Shown in pieces: positions 4,745 through 5,214 of a stretch of 5,214 bases of DNA. Positions within the stretch are counted from its first letter, which is position 1, and each line of letters starts with the position of its first letter. Source of the DNA: Pseudomonadota bacterium (GTDB taxonomy: Bacteria; Pseudomonadota; Alphaproteobacteria; Sphingomonadales; Sphingomonadaceae); contig JAEWKG010000133.1 in assembly GCA_023386135.1 (NCBI GenBank), forward strand, positions 1-5,214. Direction: 5' to 3'. The notes below the pieces were generated by a model. It was not told the origin of the DNA, did not search any database, and saw nothing but the letters and a program-made list of their open reading frames with translations. Both the position numbers and the translations under genes were made by a program.

Positions 4745-5214
4745 TTGCCCCGCACCGCCAGCCTTCGCCACACCCGCCCGCGCCCTGCCGACCGGCTACG
4801 CGCCCTGTTCGCGTGGGACGGGCCGCATCGCGGACGCCGGCTGCTCGCGCTCGCCGCGGCGGTGGCGGTGCCGGCGATGGCCGCGCCGGGTGAGTGGTCG
4901 TTCGGCACGCAAGGCACCGCGCAGAGCCATCCGATGCCGTTCGAGACCCCGGGCGAAAGCTTCCCCGGCTCGGCGTTCTTCTACCTCGACGACCTGCCGC
5001 AGCCGCCCGCGGACGACGCTTCGTTCGACCCGGCCCCGCCGCCGTTCGACACCGGCGCGCACTCCGACGCGACGCTCCCCGCCGGCCCCTCGGCCCGCTC
5101 GTTCGTCGAGCTCGGCAGCGGGCTCGACAAGGCGCGCGCGCTGCAGTGCATGACGATGGCGATCTACTACGAGGCGGCGAGCGAGCCGACCGACGGCCAG
5201 CGCGCGGTGGCGCA
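4745..5214 (+). CDS. Cell wall hydrolase, SleB family, 3' end cut by window
   Basis: The frame is open from the TTG start to the right edge, giving 156 residues and continuing beyond it. Parts in order: an arginine-rich N-terminus (1-32); a hydrophobic segment LLALAAAVAVPAMAA (33-47) that could be a signal peptide or membrane anchor; a linker rich in proline, aspartate and alanine (about 48-127); and from about 133 the start of a Hydrolase_2/SleB domain (QCMTMAIYYEAASEP, then GQRAVA). In this family the glutamate of the YYEA motif (Glu143) is the expected catalytic residue for cutting the peptidoglycan glycan strand. Enzymes of this type in non-sporulating proteobacteria act in the periplasm in cell-wall remodelling. 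The start could lie further upstream, since the frame stays open (GTG at 4607, TTG at 4730), but AGGAG favours 4745. It is divergent from the btu operon, and no functional link is evident. Confidence 0.8.
   Translation, partial: MPRTASLRHTRPRPADRLRALFAWDGPHRGRRLLALAAAVAVPAMAAPGEWSFGTQGTAQSHPMPFETPGESFPGSAFFYLDDLPQPPADDASFDPAPPPFDTGAHSDATLPAGPSARSFVELGSGLDKARALQCMTMAIYYEAASEPTDGQRAVA

Noticed and set aside
1..5214. CRISPR array, transposase, tRNA or rRNA genes
   Set aside because: No regularly spaced repeats, no recognisable transposase frame and no tRNA or rRNA signature were seen on either strand.

Overview
This GC-rich window looks chromosomal and alphaproteobacterial, most likely from a sphingomonad or erythrobacter. 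That assignment is inference. It rests on the style of the BtuF-like protein (motif SLNPCTDAIL), on a SleB-type hydrolase with the motif YYEAASEP, and on a palindromic repeat of a kind I recognise from these genomes. No database search was possible.

Positions 1 to about 4640 hold a vitamin B12 (cobalamin) uptake operon on the minus strand, in transcription order btuB-btuF-btuC-btuD. A cobalamin riboswitch (about 4417-4576) precedes btuB. BtuB is the TonB-dependent outer-membrane receptor, BtuF the periplasmic binding protein (probably a lipoprotein), BtuC the inner-membrane permease and BtuD the ATPase, which is cut by the window edge. All three gene junctions are 4-base stop/start overlaps (GTGA, GTGA, ATGA), so the operon is very tightly packed. 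The chain is a complete import route from outer membrane to cytoplasm and should be repressed when B12 is plentiful.

The most unusual observation is a 91-base palindromic repeat (2335-2425) lying inside the 5' end of btuF. Read in frame, it encodes most of the BtuF signal peptide, and the lipobox cysteine follows directly. A second is in the leader: the btuB ribosome-binding site is exactly complementary over 10 bases to the P5/L5 hairpin of the riboswitch, and a small hairpin just upstream of that site fits the P13 role in L5-L13 kissing regulation. A third is that BtuD appears to carry alanine where the catalytic Walker B glutamate is expected.

The stretch 4577-4734 has no gene. It holds a possible btuB promoter, an 8-base inverted repeat and a pair of TTAACCG direct repeats. 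From 4745 to the right edge, the divergent plus-strand gene encodes the N-terminal part of a secreted or membrane-anchored cell wall hydrolase (SleB family) that starts with TTG. Nothing in the sequence links it functionally to B12 uptake.
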